NCBI GenBank assembly: GCA_038380795.1 | Contig: CM076262.1 | Span: 69,460,629 to 69,524,628 of the forward strand | Reading direction: 5' to 3' | From: Pyrocephalus nanus | Taxonomy: Eukaryota; Chordata; Aves; Passeriformes; Tyrannidae | DNA length: 64,000 nucleotides | Part shown: piece after piece, positions 35,166 through 47,893 of the stretch | Position numbering within the stretch: position 1 is the stretch's first letter | How the letters are laid out: each line of letters begins with the position of its first letter | Program-made: the position numbers and the translations under genes | The notes under the pieces: generated by a model | Seen by the model: only the letters and a program-made list of their open reading frames with translations | Told to the model about the DNA's origin: nothing | Databases searched by the model: none

Positions 35166-38100
35166 GTTTAGTATCTTATGCCTTTGACTTTCTGTGGGGT
35201 TTGCAATCTATGAAATCCACCAGGAAATACCCCTGGAGATACTATTTCTGGAGAGGGTCCTCAAAAAAAATGAGGCAAATTAGGATGGTACTCTATAGCT
35301 TGAATTTTTTTTTTTTTTATTTGGATATTTATTTCATTGTGAGAGACTTACAAAATTTTTATTTTTTTTTTTTCTCATTTCATATTGCCTGGCTACACTA
35401 TTTCACTTTGTGTATTTTTTTTTTTTCTCCTGGTTGGGATACTTCCCAGAATTAGATATCAACAAAACCAGTTAAATAATTTGGTACAGACAATTATAGA
35501 GCAGAAGCAATACTATTCTAAAGCAGGCAATCAAAAAACCAAAAAGATGCTTTATTTGACAATAAACCTTGTGTTTGGCATTGCAGTCTGAGAGGCAATA
35601 AATCTATAAAAGTGTTACTATATCTCATAAGTGCTGAATAATAAAAAAGAACATAAATTTTCATTTGGGGGATTTAAAGCTCTAAAATAATCAAGTTTTA
35701 TCAGGGAAAAAAAAAATCTGAGGATTAACAGATGAAAATAATGGCCCTGAGTCACTTGGATGAAACAAGAGAATGAGAAATGATACAGAGATAAAATGTA
35801 TTATTTAAGTTACTTTCTTACTGATAGGATTCTTTAAAAGTCTATTCTATATAAATCTGAGAATGTGTAAATATACCCCAATTATACCTGAATTTCTTCT
35901 TATGGATGAGCCTTAAAGCAACTCAAAGTGTAATCTCTCCTCAAAGTACAAGTTGCAAGACAGTCAGTAGGACATTAATGCCTAAGTTAAAGGAGTGATA
36001 TGTGGAGGGGGTTGTTGGGTTTATGTTGGGTTTGGGTGGTTTTTTTTTTGCTTGTTTGGTTTGGGGTTTTTTTTGTTTGTTTGTTTTCAAAGTGTGTTTA
36101 AAACGGTTGATCAAATTCATCTTTGTACTGATAATTTTGCCCAAGTCCAGTTAAATCTCAAGGTCAAGATAAAACTGATGGGTGTGCTCTGCTCCTCTGT
36201 CTGGATATTCATTAATGCTCAAAAGCTCTTTTTTTCTGCCATCATCATGCCCTAAAGGAACACTGTCCCACTGAGCACTTTAGGTCATGTTGTCTGGAAT
36301 TATTTTGGCTGCACCATCGTAAGGGAGGCACAGGCAAGTCAAGAACTTCACATCTAAATGGCTGTTTCGAGTATATCCATGTCTCCCTCTGAATTCCTGA
36401 TAAAGTGGGGAAGGACAATACTTTTTTTGCATGTTGGGAACCTTACTGAGTCACTTGACTGCCCTAAAAAAACCTGCACTGCTGACAGCAGCTGATAATG
36501 GCTGAGAAACTGGAAAAATCCAACGGGAACAGCAGAAAATATATGCTCATTTGGCTGCTAGGCTTTGTTTCTTTGATATGATTGTCTATCCCATTTCTCT
36601 GGATGGTGCCTCTTATGGCATGGACCCGTGGCTATGAATTTTAGAGGAAATGCTTCTTATTTGATGGGGCCTGGGCTCTTGCTGTCCTTGAAGTTTCTAG
36701 TTTTGAATTACAGTATTATATAATGCATTTGAAGTTCTTCTTTCTGCATTGATCTGTTAGAAAAAAACCCCCACCAAACAGAAAAAACTAAACCTGACAT
36801 TGTTCTTTGGTCCGAGTTCTGTCACCAACTTTCTTCCTGCTGCCCCTTCATACGGTGGTGTCCTGAACTGATTTCTGCTTTTGGACTCTGCAGCTGTTTC
36901 TGATTCAAGCCAGAGCCTCCTAAATATTTGCCTTGGATTGATCAACAAATGTTTTTTTCCTATAATCCTGTTATGGTTGTTCTGGGATGCAAGGTCGAGT
37001 CTCCCAGATAACTTTGATGGACTTTGGACCAGCCCTGTAATTATTAAGAGGGTTTTTTCTGTCAAAATCCTGGCATGAGGAACACATACATATCTTGTGG
37101 GCTGAGCAAACTTATTAGGCAGTGTGGGGAAAATATTCACGTTCAGAGGTGTGTTTTGGATCACCAGACATGGCCAGAGAGCCTTGTTTGCACTCACAGC
37201 ATTTCTTTCAGGTAGGTCAGAACAAATCCAGAGAGATGGAGCAATTATTTTACCTCACTAAAAGGTTATTAAAAAATTTCTGGGAAAAAAAACCCAAACA
37301 AACCAGAAATCTAACAGTTCTAAACCCCAGCCTTGGCTAGGAAGTAGTGAACCCTTGTTGAATGAACCTCCCATCTAAAGATTTGCTCAATTATGTGAGA
37401 AACAGAACTCTCCCTAAGAGCAAATCAACTTCTGGGCTTTGAGTTGAGTTTGATAACTTAGTCTTAAGGAAAGTTATTCAGGTTTCACATCTCAGTTTCC
37501 TGGAGGAAACCCACCATGGAATATATATATACACACCTAGTGTATATATAATTTAACAGCCCAATAATATCCTGAATTCATGTCAACCAGGTGATACAAA
37601 CCTTCATTATGAGGTAAATGACCGAAAACACAGAAACAAAAAACACCCAACTCCATCCTATAGGTGATAACTGGGTTTAATTTAAAGATCAGGGTAAGAA
37701 AAGGGATATGGCAGCAATTTTTAAATATTGAACTTAAAAGCTCTCTCTTAAAAGTCACATGTTCCAGACAAAGCTGTCCCCAGGCACCTCTAATGCTCTC
37801 GTGTGGCAGTTATGCAGCAAATAACTCAAGGTTATTTTCTTTGGCAGCAATTTCAGAGCAAATCTTTGTGTGAAGAATGATTTCTTTTCCTTGAACAATG
37901 GGCTGGATTCATAAAAAGTATAATGGGTACATTTGTTTGTTTTCCATTTGTAACAATTAGGAGTATCCGTGTGTGTGCATGTAAAAATAGGAAGTAGGAA
38001 AATAACGAATAGCTGTACTTGTAATTAGCATATTTTGGTACTTAGGAAACAAGAAGCCATTTCTAAGCTTGTTAAATGTGAGTTGTCAGCTTCAATTTTT

Positions 38101-41100
38101 TCGAAAATTGCTAACTAAAAAAAAATAATTTCAGATGAAGTGTTGCTTAAGGAATATATACTGAAGTGAAAAGTGAACCCAGACTTTAAAATGTGTGGAG
38201 GATGGAAAAAAAAAAAAAAAAGATTAAATTGTTGTGATTAGGATCAAAAATTTGGGGGTTTAAGGTATATTAATCTGTATCAATCAAGAATGATGTCACA
38301 TAAATATATTCCCTTCATGTGTCTAATGAGGGCAATAACAAGCGTCCTATGGATTGTTATCATGAAAACAGGCCCGATTTTAATGGCTGTTTAAAAAAAA
38401 TCAACTCAGTTTTTATTTGTTACATGTCCAGGTTGTGTCCTGCCCTCCTGTAAGGTTAATGGTGTGCAAAGCAGGATGGTGATCCTTGCCTTTCTGTGGG
38501 GATCCTGTGTAAGAAGCTGGAGTATAAAGGACAGAGGAGGGGGGTAAAAAAAATTTTGAACTGGTAATTCCTTCTGTATTTCTTTTTGTTTATTAAATGG
38601 GATTGCCCTTCCAGCCTTTTGGTTGAAAACAGCAGAAATGGTATTACAATATTAAGTTCCCAGTGGAAGGAATGCTGCTGTTTTCATGTAACAGAACAGA
38701 GTATCCCATGGATGGCTGAAAACAGCCACTATTTTGGGGTTAGGACTGAGCATTCCTGTTCTTTAGCAAGGCCATGGTAATTTGTATATCTGCTTTTTTT
38801 TTTTTTTTGTAGGTTGGGTGTTTTTCATGAAATCAAGAAATGAGCTGTAAACAAGGGAGAGTGTCAGGCACCCCTAAAATGTGCCGAAGTATCGTTCCTG
38901 ATGCTAAGATTTACAATTAACCTGATGTTTCTCACGGTGTTTTCGTAAAGTAGAGCTGTCAATCCCCAAATAATCACGGGTGTTTTTGAAGCACGCCTTA
39001 AATTCTAAATGCATGCATGAAAAGTTTGTTCAAAGTGGAACTGAATCTATCCATTTTATTATATATGTGTTTCTACCAAACTTCACGTCAGAATGCTGCC
39101 TGTGTATTCATTCTGCATTTCCATGTGTGCAACTCCCAGCTGACATCATCTTAATCCCTTTGAAATTTCCTTAAAAAAATTCACAGATAATTCTTAAAAA
39201 AAGTTCACAGATAATTCTCACCCTCTAGTAAGACACAAAGAGAAGTCTGAGGGGAAATAGGATGTGGGGGAATTTTAGAGGGGAAAAAAATGTAAAGTTT
39301 TCTATGAATAATACATAATAATACATAAACCTACGTCTTCTATGGATCAGAAACAGGTGTGTGGTTTACTGTGCTTAACAGAATAACCCTGTGGGTTGGG
39401 CAGGATTATAATTTGTTACAAACGGGAAACTGAGGCAAGAGGCAAGTCAATAACTTCCCAAGATTATTAAGTAAGTTTAATATTGTGCTCAGGAATTCTT
39501 ATCTTTCAATAACCCACAATGAATTATGATGATTTCAGCAGCTACATATACCTTCACACTTTGCCAAAAAACCCAAAAGGATAGAAAGGGAAACATGGTA
39601 TATGTCACAGTGCAGCTCTCTTTTCTTGTCCCAAATGGAATTTGACAAGTGGCTGATCAGGTTCTCATTATCACTTAAATGGTCCCATAAAATGCAAGTG
39701 GAATCCCCTTGTTTTGCCCCCTGTGCTGATGCAAGTAGAGAATTGTATTTGTCTTTTTTCCCCCTAAGATCTTGGCCTCTCCTATGAGGATCTTCTAAAG
39801 GGTTTAATGTCCCAAAGACATCCAGAAAAAGTCTGAGCAGAAATAGAACTCTCAGTTTCATATCTTGTTAGAAGTCAAAATAAGAACCCAGCTTCACTCC
39901 AGCTACTCTCATTCCCAGGATGTTGGAAAATTGTGCAAAAAAACCCTCCCAAATCGCCATAATCATGATTCAGGAGATGGTGTGAATGCTTTAGAGCTTA
40001 ATGTTAGCACACAATCTGTTTAACCTTTGAAAAGGGAGTTTGAGAGGTAACTAAATCATATGGTGTAGTATCTTCTAGATAGACAAATTTAAATTAGAAA
40101 GTAAGGCAATCAATTCTTCTGTTATTGGTCCTGGGAACAAATTCATCAGGACTAACTAGATGCATTTTCATCAGACATGCTTTGATCAAACACAGGATTT
40201 ATTGTATTTAGAGACTAATTATGGGGCTCAGAGCCAAGAAAAAGTTAGTTGCCAGTGATACACAAGTTGTGGTAATGGCATCATTTCGGCTTTAGACTTT
40301 CTGAATCCTCTTTATGCAAGAGAATTTATAAATTTCGTTTTTAAAACCACATCTTTCTGAGTTTCATGCTTAGGAACATAAACCATGAGCAGTGTTTTCT
40401 GAGAAATCTGTCACTCTGAAAGGTGTGCACAGCAACTTCAGTGCCAGTCAAGGGAAACACTTAAAAAGGAAGTGCTGCAGTCAAGCTGTAGAAGTTAAGA
40501 CCATGTGGAAATGAGTTCTAATTGCCAAGTGAGTTTTCCATTTTGTCCAGATGAAGCTGCTGCAAATTTTCCAGCCTGCTATAAAATCCAGACAACTTGC
40601 CACAGAGTTGAGGCATGACTTAGCATAAGTTACACTGGAACTTAAGAATATCATAATATCCTGGTATTATTGGAAGTGTGCTGATATATTAAAATTCACG
40701 TTCTACCAAAAAAAAAAAAACCCAAAACAACCAACCACTGTATGCAGAATTTGAATGTAATTAGGCAGACAAGCAGAGGAAAGAGAGCAGAGAAAAATGT
40801 GGTGCTTATTTGTTTTTCATGATCTTTTACATCTTATATTTCTAAAGATTTCATATATTTCCTGTTTCTTTGATTCACTACAAGTATGATCTGGAATATT
40901 TGTGTTTTCAAATAGTTCTGTTTCTTTAGGTTGTGGAATTGTTACAGACTCTGTGATGGATTATAAATAATTTCTCAAGAATTTTGGCTCAAGTGCAGAC
41001 ACAGTTTAAGAAAGAAGAACAGAAAGCAAAGTTCCGTGTATGTGCTCAGAAAAGGAGTGGAAATTTAGGTAGTTTTCCTCTTTTCAGTTGTATCAATAGA

Positions 41101-43074
41101 AGTGTTTCTGTTGGCCTTGAGAAAACTGGTTTGCAGTTTTATAGGACTTTTATAGGCTCTGATTTTTGGCAGATGGAATGAGGACAGGGAGGAAAAGAGA
41201 GGCAGTTTCCTTTGGCATGGGAAATTCTAACAACTTTGTGTGAAAACTTCCTTTAAAATGAAAAGGTGACATGTTAAATCAGCTGAAGAATTAAATAATT
41301 ATTACAAACTCCCACACTTCAGGTAAAGAATTTGTTGCTGCAACTTGGAATCTTGTAGCACTTGGGAACCTCAATTTTCACCCAGTGTTTAATCTGAACT
41401 CTTCAGAGAATCTTTGTAACAGCTTACACTGGAAAATGGTGTCAAATGGGTGAAGCTGGACAGGCTGGGGAGGTCAAGGTGACATCAAGACATTTTTGTC
41501 ACCCTTATATAGGGAAGGAACAGTCATTGGTAATAAGAACAGGGTAGAGCTGTTTGCCTCGAAGACAAAAAAGTGTGTTTCAGTAATTCAGTCTTTGGAT
41601 AAATGGAGGAAGTGAAGAGATTTAGCCCTGTACATGGAAGAGAAAAGCTGTTTTTGGGAGGTTATACAGCCAAAAATCTGCCAGATCTACCCCTAATGAG
41701 GACGGGAGGGTCTGTGGAGATGTGAGTTTAGGAAGGTGCTCAAGTTAAAATAGTGAGAAAGGCTCTTCCAGTACAATTAAAAATCATGTAAATCTGTTTG
41801 CATAGCTTGAAATTTAACACAGTGTATTTAACATAACTTGTTCATCACATATGTACACATATGATATTTCAGCAGTGGGATTTTTAATGAGTGTTGAGTC
41901 CAACTACTAATTATTTTTAATTTATTTTTGTTTAAAAAGAAACATTTAAACCTACCTTTGAAGACAGACATACTTACATGTACTTTGCAGGGTTTGGGCT
42001 GGTCTGTTTGTAAATAAAGATACATCCAGTTGACAAAAGCAGCCCTGAAGGGTTTTAGGCAGTTTTATTTCTTTGAAGCTGACAAAGCTCTGGGTCCTGC
42101 TAAAACAGTTCTCTTAATAGCACTAATCTTCCAGAAAATAAAAGAGAAGGAGCAGAGGTAGAAAAGACCTTTCCTCTGAATGCCCTCTCGGTGTTACCCA
42201 GACTGAACCCTGTCACGGAACACTCAGCTGGTGGGGGCTGTGGAAAAGGTAAAGGAGTGACATTAATACTTGGCAATACTTTGACAGGTGGCAAAGCTGA
42301 GCCAGGCATCACAGGAAAAGAAAACTGCCAAGCTTTGAGGCCTGTTTAATTATACCAACTTCTTTTATGAACAAATTCCATGCATAGGGTTCCTTGTTTG
42401 CTTTTATAGCCCGTTAGCAGAGCAGCAGTTCTGTTTTATTTTGTGTTTCAATCTTGCTTAGATTCACGGCATTAAAACATGTGTGTCAGAACTCCAGATT
42501 CCTTAGGCTAAAACAAAATGGGAGTGCATGGAATCTTGATGGCTAAGGTGTTTCACCATATGAATTGCTGGATCCCTCTGTCAACCCAAATTAAGTAATG
42601 ACTTACACTGAATAATGACTAGTTGCCGTTGTCTGACAATTATTTTCTGACCTGCATGAAATAAATTACCAGCAGATAGGTGCTACTGCAGAAATTCATT
42701 TTTAATACGTGGTGGCAGGCTTAGAGTAAAGAGTGGAGCTGGAACAGATGTGGGAAATGTCTCCACAGGCCCTCAGATGTGAACTGAACTGAAGATGGCT
42801 GGGGAGTGTGATGGTGGAACGTACCTGTGTTCCACCTGCTTCACTGGGAAGGTGAAAACAGGAAAAATGTTCCAAAATTCAATCTTTTGCCTTTTGTGCC
42901 GTGAAAATTCTGACTGTCTGAAAACAGAGAAGCTGATGCCCTGCATCAGGACTGGATATTGTACTCCAAGCTCAATGACACAGATCTGTGACTCTGGGTT
43001 CTCAGCCTGAAGCATACAAGAGAGGAGGGGAAACAGGGCTACTTGGACATTCAACATCCTGACCCTTTTTCTTC
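35166..43074 (+). other. Intron-like DNA between EFCAB6 remnants
   Basis: About 7.9 kb of AT-rich DNA. It has T-rich runs (about 35308-35320, 35360-35373 and 35418-35428), a G/T-rich patch at 36003-36087, an A run at 38202-38221, a TA/CA microsatellite at 37520-37548, and a small direct repeat at about 39178-39218. The exon for the rest of the second EF-hand should lie here, but I could not find a convincing one. A 146-codon minus frame at 36757-37197 is unexplained and has no domain I recognise. Confidence 0.55.
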
Positions 43075-43200
43075 TCCTGGATCTCAGTTGGTGTTTACAG
43101 GGTGTTAATAACACCAAGGTTGTGGGTTTGATCCCCATTCACTGGAGATTTGGACTCTAATCCTTGTGGGTCCCTTCCAGCTCAGAATGTTCTGTGATAT
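43075..43200 (+). mobile_element. tRNA-Ile-derived SINE with CR1-like tail
   Basis: The 5' part aligns to tRNA-Ile(AAT): CTCAGTTGG (A-box side), GTTAATAACACCAAGG (anticodon arm) and TGGGTTTGATCCCC (B-box). The 3' part, GGGTCCCTTCCAGCTCAG then TTCTGTGAT, is the tail shared with CR1 LINEs. This head-tail structure is that of the zebra finch SINE mobilised by CR1. A CR1-tailed tRNA-Ile SINE is the best single clue that the genome is passerine or a close relative. It is not a functional tRNA, since the acceptor stem is lost. Confidence 0.8.
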
Positions 43201-44037
43201 CTTTGATAGGGAGGTCAAGGCCTGGACTGGAAACACATCTCACCTTACAAGCCCTCCCACTCCTTGATGTTTATTTTGGGCTTCCTGAAGTCTCTCTGTG
43301 CCTTTACCCTGTGATTTCGGGAGTTCTGAATGAACAATAATCAGCTTGGAAGCAGATGGGGTGCTTGTCAAAAACTGGTGTGGGGAGAAAAGCCTCAGGG
43401 ATGCTCTCAGCTTCAGAAAAACAAACCAGTATTCCTATTGTTTCATGAACCTTATCAAAATCTGCAGTAAGTCAACTTTCAGGCATTTTATAAGTCCCAT
43501 AAGCAAAAACTTATCCAATAGCTCCTTTGCAACAGCCCATGAATTAAAAAAAACCAAACAACAACAACAAAAAACCAAGAAAAACCCACAAAGAAATGAG
43601 TGATATGTTTACACAACAACTAAATTAACTATTCCACATCATCTCTAATGTTCTCCAGCTTTCATTGTGTGAACGACACAGTTTAATAGGGGGAACTTTG
43701 ATCCAAGGTTATGCCACGGATGGTTTTAAAATTGCATCAAGACAGGTGTTATCCAGCAGGCTGATCCACAGAGTATTTTTAGCAGTGAATTTTGAGGCAG
43801 AGTTATTATTTGAGAAACTTGCCTGACTTGTCATTTGAGAGTGTGTGATTGGGAATAGTGTTTTGCAGTGAGCTTATTAATTAAACATCTGACCATCAGA
43901 GCGTGCCAGGGTAACCTATTTGATCAGTGCACAGAGAAGAGCATTTGGAAAGGTCTTGTAAAAAATGCATTATTGTTCTAAAAGCTTCATGAACTTGGCT
44001 TTTCTGAGCAAAACACTATAAATTGTATTCATTACAG
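43201..44037 (+). other. Intron-like DNA before the intact EF-hand exon
   Basis: A 117-bp open segment ending TGCA|GTAAGT (about 43349-43465) looks exon-like. Its phase does not fit the next exon and its similarity to EFCAB6 is poor. An A/C-rich patch lies at about 43551-43592. Confidence 0.5.
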
Positions 44038-44186
44038 CTGTGCTCAGCCTATCAGGACATTGAAAAGGCCTTCAGAGCAATTGATGTCAGTCGTGGTGGA
44101 TTTGTGTCTTTGGATTACTTGAAGTCAGTCATAAATGGCTTTATATTTCCTTTGCCAAATGAAACTTTTCAAGAGCTAATGAATAG
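44038..44186 (+). CDS. EFCAB6: EFCAB6 EF-hand exon (intact)
   Basis: An ATTACAG acceptor and an AATAG|GTAAGA donor enclose 149 bp open in phase 0, ending in phase 2. The reading DIEKAFRAIDVSRGGFVSLD, then YLKSVINGFIFPLP and ETFQELMNR, matches the human EF-hand around YEKVEKALSAGDPCKGGYVS and YLKIVLDTFVYQIP. The layout is a complete EF-hand: helix E, a loop with the central Gly, helix F. The loop has Asp at position 1 but lacks the final Glu, so calcium binding is doubtful. EFCAB6 is a large ciliary and testis EF-hand protein that binds DJ-1 and the androgen receptor. Same strand and order after SULT4A1 as in mammals. Whether it is still expressed is unclear, as neighbouring exons are broken. 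Confidence 0.8.
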
Positions 44187-44470
44187 GTAAGAATCATGTT
44201 ATTTTCTTAGGGGACATTTTTTAGCACTGCTGTCTTATAACTTTATTATTGCTTCCTGTGACTGCCATCATTAATTCATCTTCCCCGTGCCTGTGCTGCA
44301 GTGTGTAGGCACAGGATGCAAAAGCTGATATAGCTGGGTAAAAAAAAAAACAACACTTTTTTTTTTTTTTTTTTTAATGCAGGATGGTATATAGGTTTAA
44401 TGGAGTAGAGGCTTTAAGTTACTGCTTTCTTAACTCTGTTTGCTCACTAATTTGTGTTCACTTCCCTAAG
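44187..44470 (+). other. EFCAB6: Short EFCAB6 intron
   Basis: The 284-bp interval starts GTAAGA and ends CTTCCCTAAG, and contains an A10 run and a 19-T tract (about 44341-44376). Confidence 0.55.
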
Positions 44471-44600
44471 GGGAGCATTACTTTCTTGCATTCAAGAGAC
44501 TGGTGATGTGGGATGGTGTGAATTTGCTGGAAGAGCTTCACAACTGTTAGCACCATATTTGCATGGTGACAGTGTGACTTCACAAGCCTCCCCATTTTAA
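44471..44600 (+). pseudogene. EFCAB6: EFCAB6 half-EF-hand exon, runs to stop
   Basis: One base completes the Arg codon split at the previous donor, then GALLSCIQETGDVGWCEFAG follows. The W-x-E-F pattern (GWCEFAGRAS) matches human INWKQFLTSF, which comes directly after the previous exon. The spacer before it is about five residues longer than in human. If no donor is used the frame stops at TAA 44598-44600. A weak donor (CATG|GTGACA) at 44565/44566 would give a 95-bp exon ending in phase 1. The exon is either truncated to a terminal exon or has a poor donor; both fit decay. Confidence 0.5.
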
Positions 44601-46430
44601 ATATGATGGTGTGGCAAGGAAAAGAAAGGAAGAATTGAAACTGAAGCCAGGGAATGAACTAATGGTGTAAATTTTCACTCTGTACTGTTCATTGTTAGTC
44701 ACTGAAAAGATACCTGGAGGGGCACTTCTGTGCTGCATCATAAAGCAAGTTTATGCCTGGAAATTTAGATTGAAACCAAAATGAGGCAAAAATATTTTCA
44801 ACTTAAGTTTTGAAGTTGTCAATATTTTTTTATTGAGACTTCTGTGAAGATTGAGAAATCATGCCAACTACGGAGTTCAACTAATGTGCTATTTTATTTT
44901 AGCCAGACATCTTTGTGGTATTCTGACCAAAACTCAAATCATCTTATGGACATTACAGTGTACTGAACATAAAGGGATAGAAAACATTTTCCAGCCCAGC
45001 CTCAAGTTTCTCAGCAGACAAATTTTTAGGCCACAAGACATTTTCCATAATGTGATTTCCTGAACAGGGTCATTTCAGCATACTCTGACCAGCTCCCTAA
45101 ATTCATTTTTCCTCTTTAAAGCCCCAATGTCATAGGAATGAAGTTTTTTCCTGTGGCTTTTGGTTAAATCTAATCCAGGATCTCTCATGATGAATCTCTT
45201 TGTACTCAGAAACCCAAAATCTGTGAGGAGAAAACTGACAGAGAATATACTTGTTGGCAACAGTGCTGAGGGCATATGGCCAGTCAAGGAGAAAGGGAGA
45301 ACAACTTAACTCTTACACAGCATTTTCAGTCCAAAATGCTGCTTAAGATTACACAGCAGACAAGGCACCCAAATCATGCAGTGGGAGGAGGTCAGAGCGT
45401 GAACTGCTGGTTAATGATTCCATAATTCAGAGTTTATCCATTTGAATTGTTGGGGAGAATAGAACCGTCCATTTAAATAATCAGTTGATTTTAAATAATC
45501 AGTTATTTTTTTTCCTTCAGTTGGATGTGAAGAGCTCAGTGCAATATACATTTTACAGCAGCAGGTGCTGCATGAGAGTGTCATCTGCAGTAACCATATT
45601 GCTTTGTGCATTCAGCAGATAAATCTGATTTGCTTCTAATCATTCACTGGGTGACATAACAATGATCAACTCTTGCTTTGTCAAAAAGTTGCTATTACAA
45701 GGTTTTGGTTTTTTTTTTTTTTCTATTAATGTCATTTGTTAGTTTAAATCTTAAATCTTGCTCTTAAGGGCAGTTGCATAATGGGAAGATTTCTGTGGGT
45801 ATTTTTCCACTGGAGCTTTCTCTAACATTTGAAAAATATAGTGACATTTTAATGATGCTGTAAACAGAAATGTTCAAGCCTTTGCATTCCATATATATTA
45901 GGTGATATTTCTCAGATAATGCAATTCAAAAGCTCCACCAGGTGAATGGAACAACAGCAAAAGCTCCTGGTAGTCATCTAATTCTAATAATGAAGTAACT
46001 TCATTGTGGCTGATAATAAATGTAATAGTAATTGATGGGCAAGGGATGCTGATTTCAAGGTTTTTCAGATTTTATTTAAATAATATGACGTGATGTTCCA
46101 GGGACCTTGTTTGTAAGAAATAATACATGACAGAATTTTATGGTTTATATCATATTATTTATGATAACAAAACTGACATAAAATTCAGGGCCTGTAGAAT
46201 TTGATGCAGTTTTTCCTAGAGAATTCAGCTAGAATTTTATCCTTGACTGGTTTAGGGACAGATTACCCACACATTTATCTCTGTGTATGTCCCCACTGCA
46301 GCATGATCGAGTACATCAGGGGCAGACCATCATTCAAAGAACATCAGCCATCCAGGCCCCGAATTCTATCTGTTCTACTCTCAAAATTATTTTATTTCAA
46401 CTTATTTTTATTGAAATTTCTTTCATTTAG
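44601..46430 (+). other. Intron-like DNA
   Basis: AT-rich DNA with T runs (about 45707-45722). No exon or transposon is recognised. Confidence 0.6.
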
Positions 46431-46502
46431 AAATAAAACATGATCACTTGAGGTTATGTAAAGAGCTGCATAAACTCAAGAAATTAATTTCAGCATTCCT
46501 AG
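46431..46502 (+). pseudogene. Candidate EFCAB6 exon, start of third EF-hand
   Basis: A TTTCATTTAG acceptor and a CTAG|GTGAGA donor bracket 72 bp open in one frame: IKHDHLRLCKELHKLKKLIS. The phase (2 bases, 23 codons, 1 base) is exactly what would follow if the 44471 exon used the donor at 44566. The pattern H..DH...LKK.L resembles human RHTEDHSASLKKALLII. Identity is low, so chance is possible. Confidence 0.3.
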
Positions 46503-47846
46503 GTGAGAAATATTTTCGTTCTGTTTTAGAGCTTTGCTGTGGATTTTGTCCCTTCACAGGAGAGGGATGGGAGTGAAGGGTGTTCTTGTTGATGGTTGGG
46601 AGCAAATCCTACATGACCAGTGTGAAGGCTTTGCCAACAGAGGGCCTCACTTCTAAGACTCTTTTCTGATGGCTGCCAGGGTTTGTAACTGGTGATTTTT
46701 GTTTGTGATATGAGGTAAATATTTATGCTCAGCTGGTCAGGACTGCAGTGCACACAATATCAGTCAAAACCACAAGGATAGTTTTCGTGTTCAGAGTTAG
46801 TTTTAAACTTTTTGTGTTGCCCTTGTGCTTTATTTCCTTGATTTATGATTTGTATGGAAGCATCAGATGTTAAGTTGCTGATGATTAAACATTTCTTAAT
46901 GCACGGTGCTTTGTGAAGGAGCAGCGTGAGATGATGTATCACAGGGTTTTACCAGCCATCCGTCCTGTTCTGGCTCTAATCAGTCAATTCTTTTGGAAAT
47001 ACACTCTCCTGAACTTGGATATATCCATAAGCATACCTCCAAAAAGCCATAATTACTTCTTTATAACTTTAATAACTTAGTAGATAAAATGCTGGATTAT
47101 CCCTTACAAAAGAGGCACATTTTCTTCTGGCCCTACAGTAGGACAACGTTTCTATTCCACAGTTACTCTACCTATGGCATCTAAATATTGTACTTATTGC
47201 ATTCCTAGAAGAGCTTGAAATCTGAAGGCCAGTTTTATAACTATGAAGAGGAAATGTTTTGAAATTAAAAAGAAATGCTCTGAAGTCCTTTCTCAGTTTT
47301 TATTCTAACTGATTTAGAACAGTTCCTCCTGTGTCCCCCACCCTGACCCCGGTAAGGGCTGGATTTGTCCCTTTCCATGACAAAACCCAGAGGAGAAAAG
47401 TGCTGGAAGAGCTCCACAATCCACTGCTCAGTCTGCAGAACAGGGGAAGCCACTGGACTGATCAGTGGCACCACAATCACAGTGAGTGGTGCCAGACCTT
47501 CACACCCCCACATCAGTGCTTCTTTCCCAACTTCCCTTCAGCTCCCAGGGTCTTGGAAACTGTCCCTTCTGATGTCTGAGAGGTGACTCTAGAGCAAGGA
47601 AGTGGAAGTGGAGAGGTCTGATTGACACAGCTTTGGCTGGTCTCTCACTTTCAGGGCAGGATTACTCCCTACAGTGTGATTTGAGTGATTTAGGAGACCG
47701 TAGACATTTGTGTGTGCAGAGATCTCAGCTGGGGGCTCAAAACAACAGTTGTCTTGGCCTTAGTTTTAAAAATAATCTGTTATTTCATACTGTTTGTTTC
47801 ACATTCATTTATCCAAGACAATAATCAAATATCCTTCCCTTCCCAC

Positions 47847-47849
<3 letters not shown>

Positions 47850-47886
<37 letters not shown>
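47850..47886 (-). repeat. Poly-T tract, 37 T
   Basis: An uninterrupted run of 37 T, which on the minus strand is a poly(A) as left by retroposition. No retrogene body or SINE is recognisable next to it, so it may be a simple repeat. Confidence 0.9.

Positions 47887-47893
<7 letters not shown>

Noticed and set aside
36757..37197. 146-codon minus-strand frame
   Set aside because: It does not resemble any family I know and sits between EFCAB6 remnants on the wrong strand. It could be part of an unclassified LTR, but I cannot support that.
40381..40500. Reading ETLKKEVLQSSC resembling the EFCAB6 second EF-hand helix F
   Set aside because: Only a dozen residues match, the preceding EF-loop is absent and the acceptor is poor, so chance is likely.
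43075..43140. Possible tRNA-Ile gene
   Set aside because: The acceptor stem is lost, the D-arm is degraded and a CR1-like tail is fused, so it is a SINE rather than a tRNA gene.
43349..43465. Exon-like open segment with GTAAGT donor
   Set aside because: It ends in phase 1 while the next exon at 44038 starts in phase 0, and similarity to EFCAB6 is only a scattered W and SL.
46201..46443. 80-codon plus frame with an internal CTGCAG acceptor-like site
   Set aside because: There is no donor and no family resemblance, and the C-terminal half is low-complexity Phe/Leu from AT-rich DNA.
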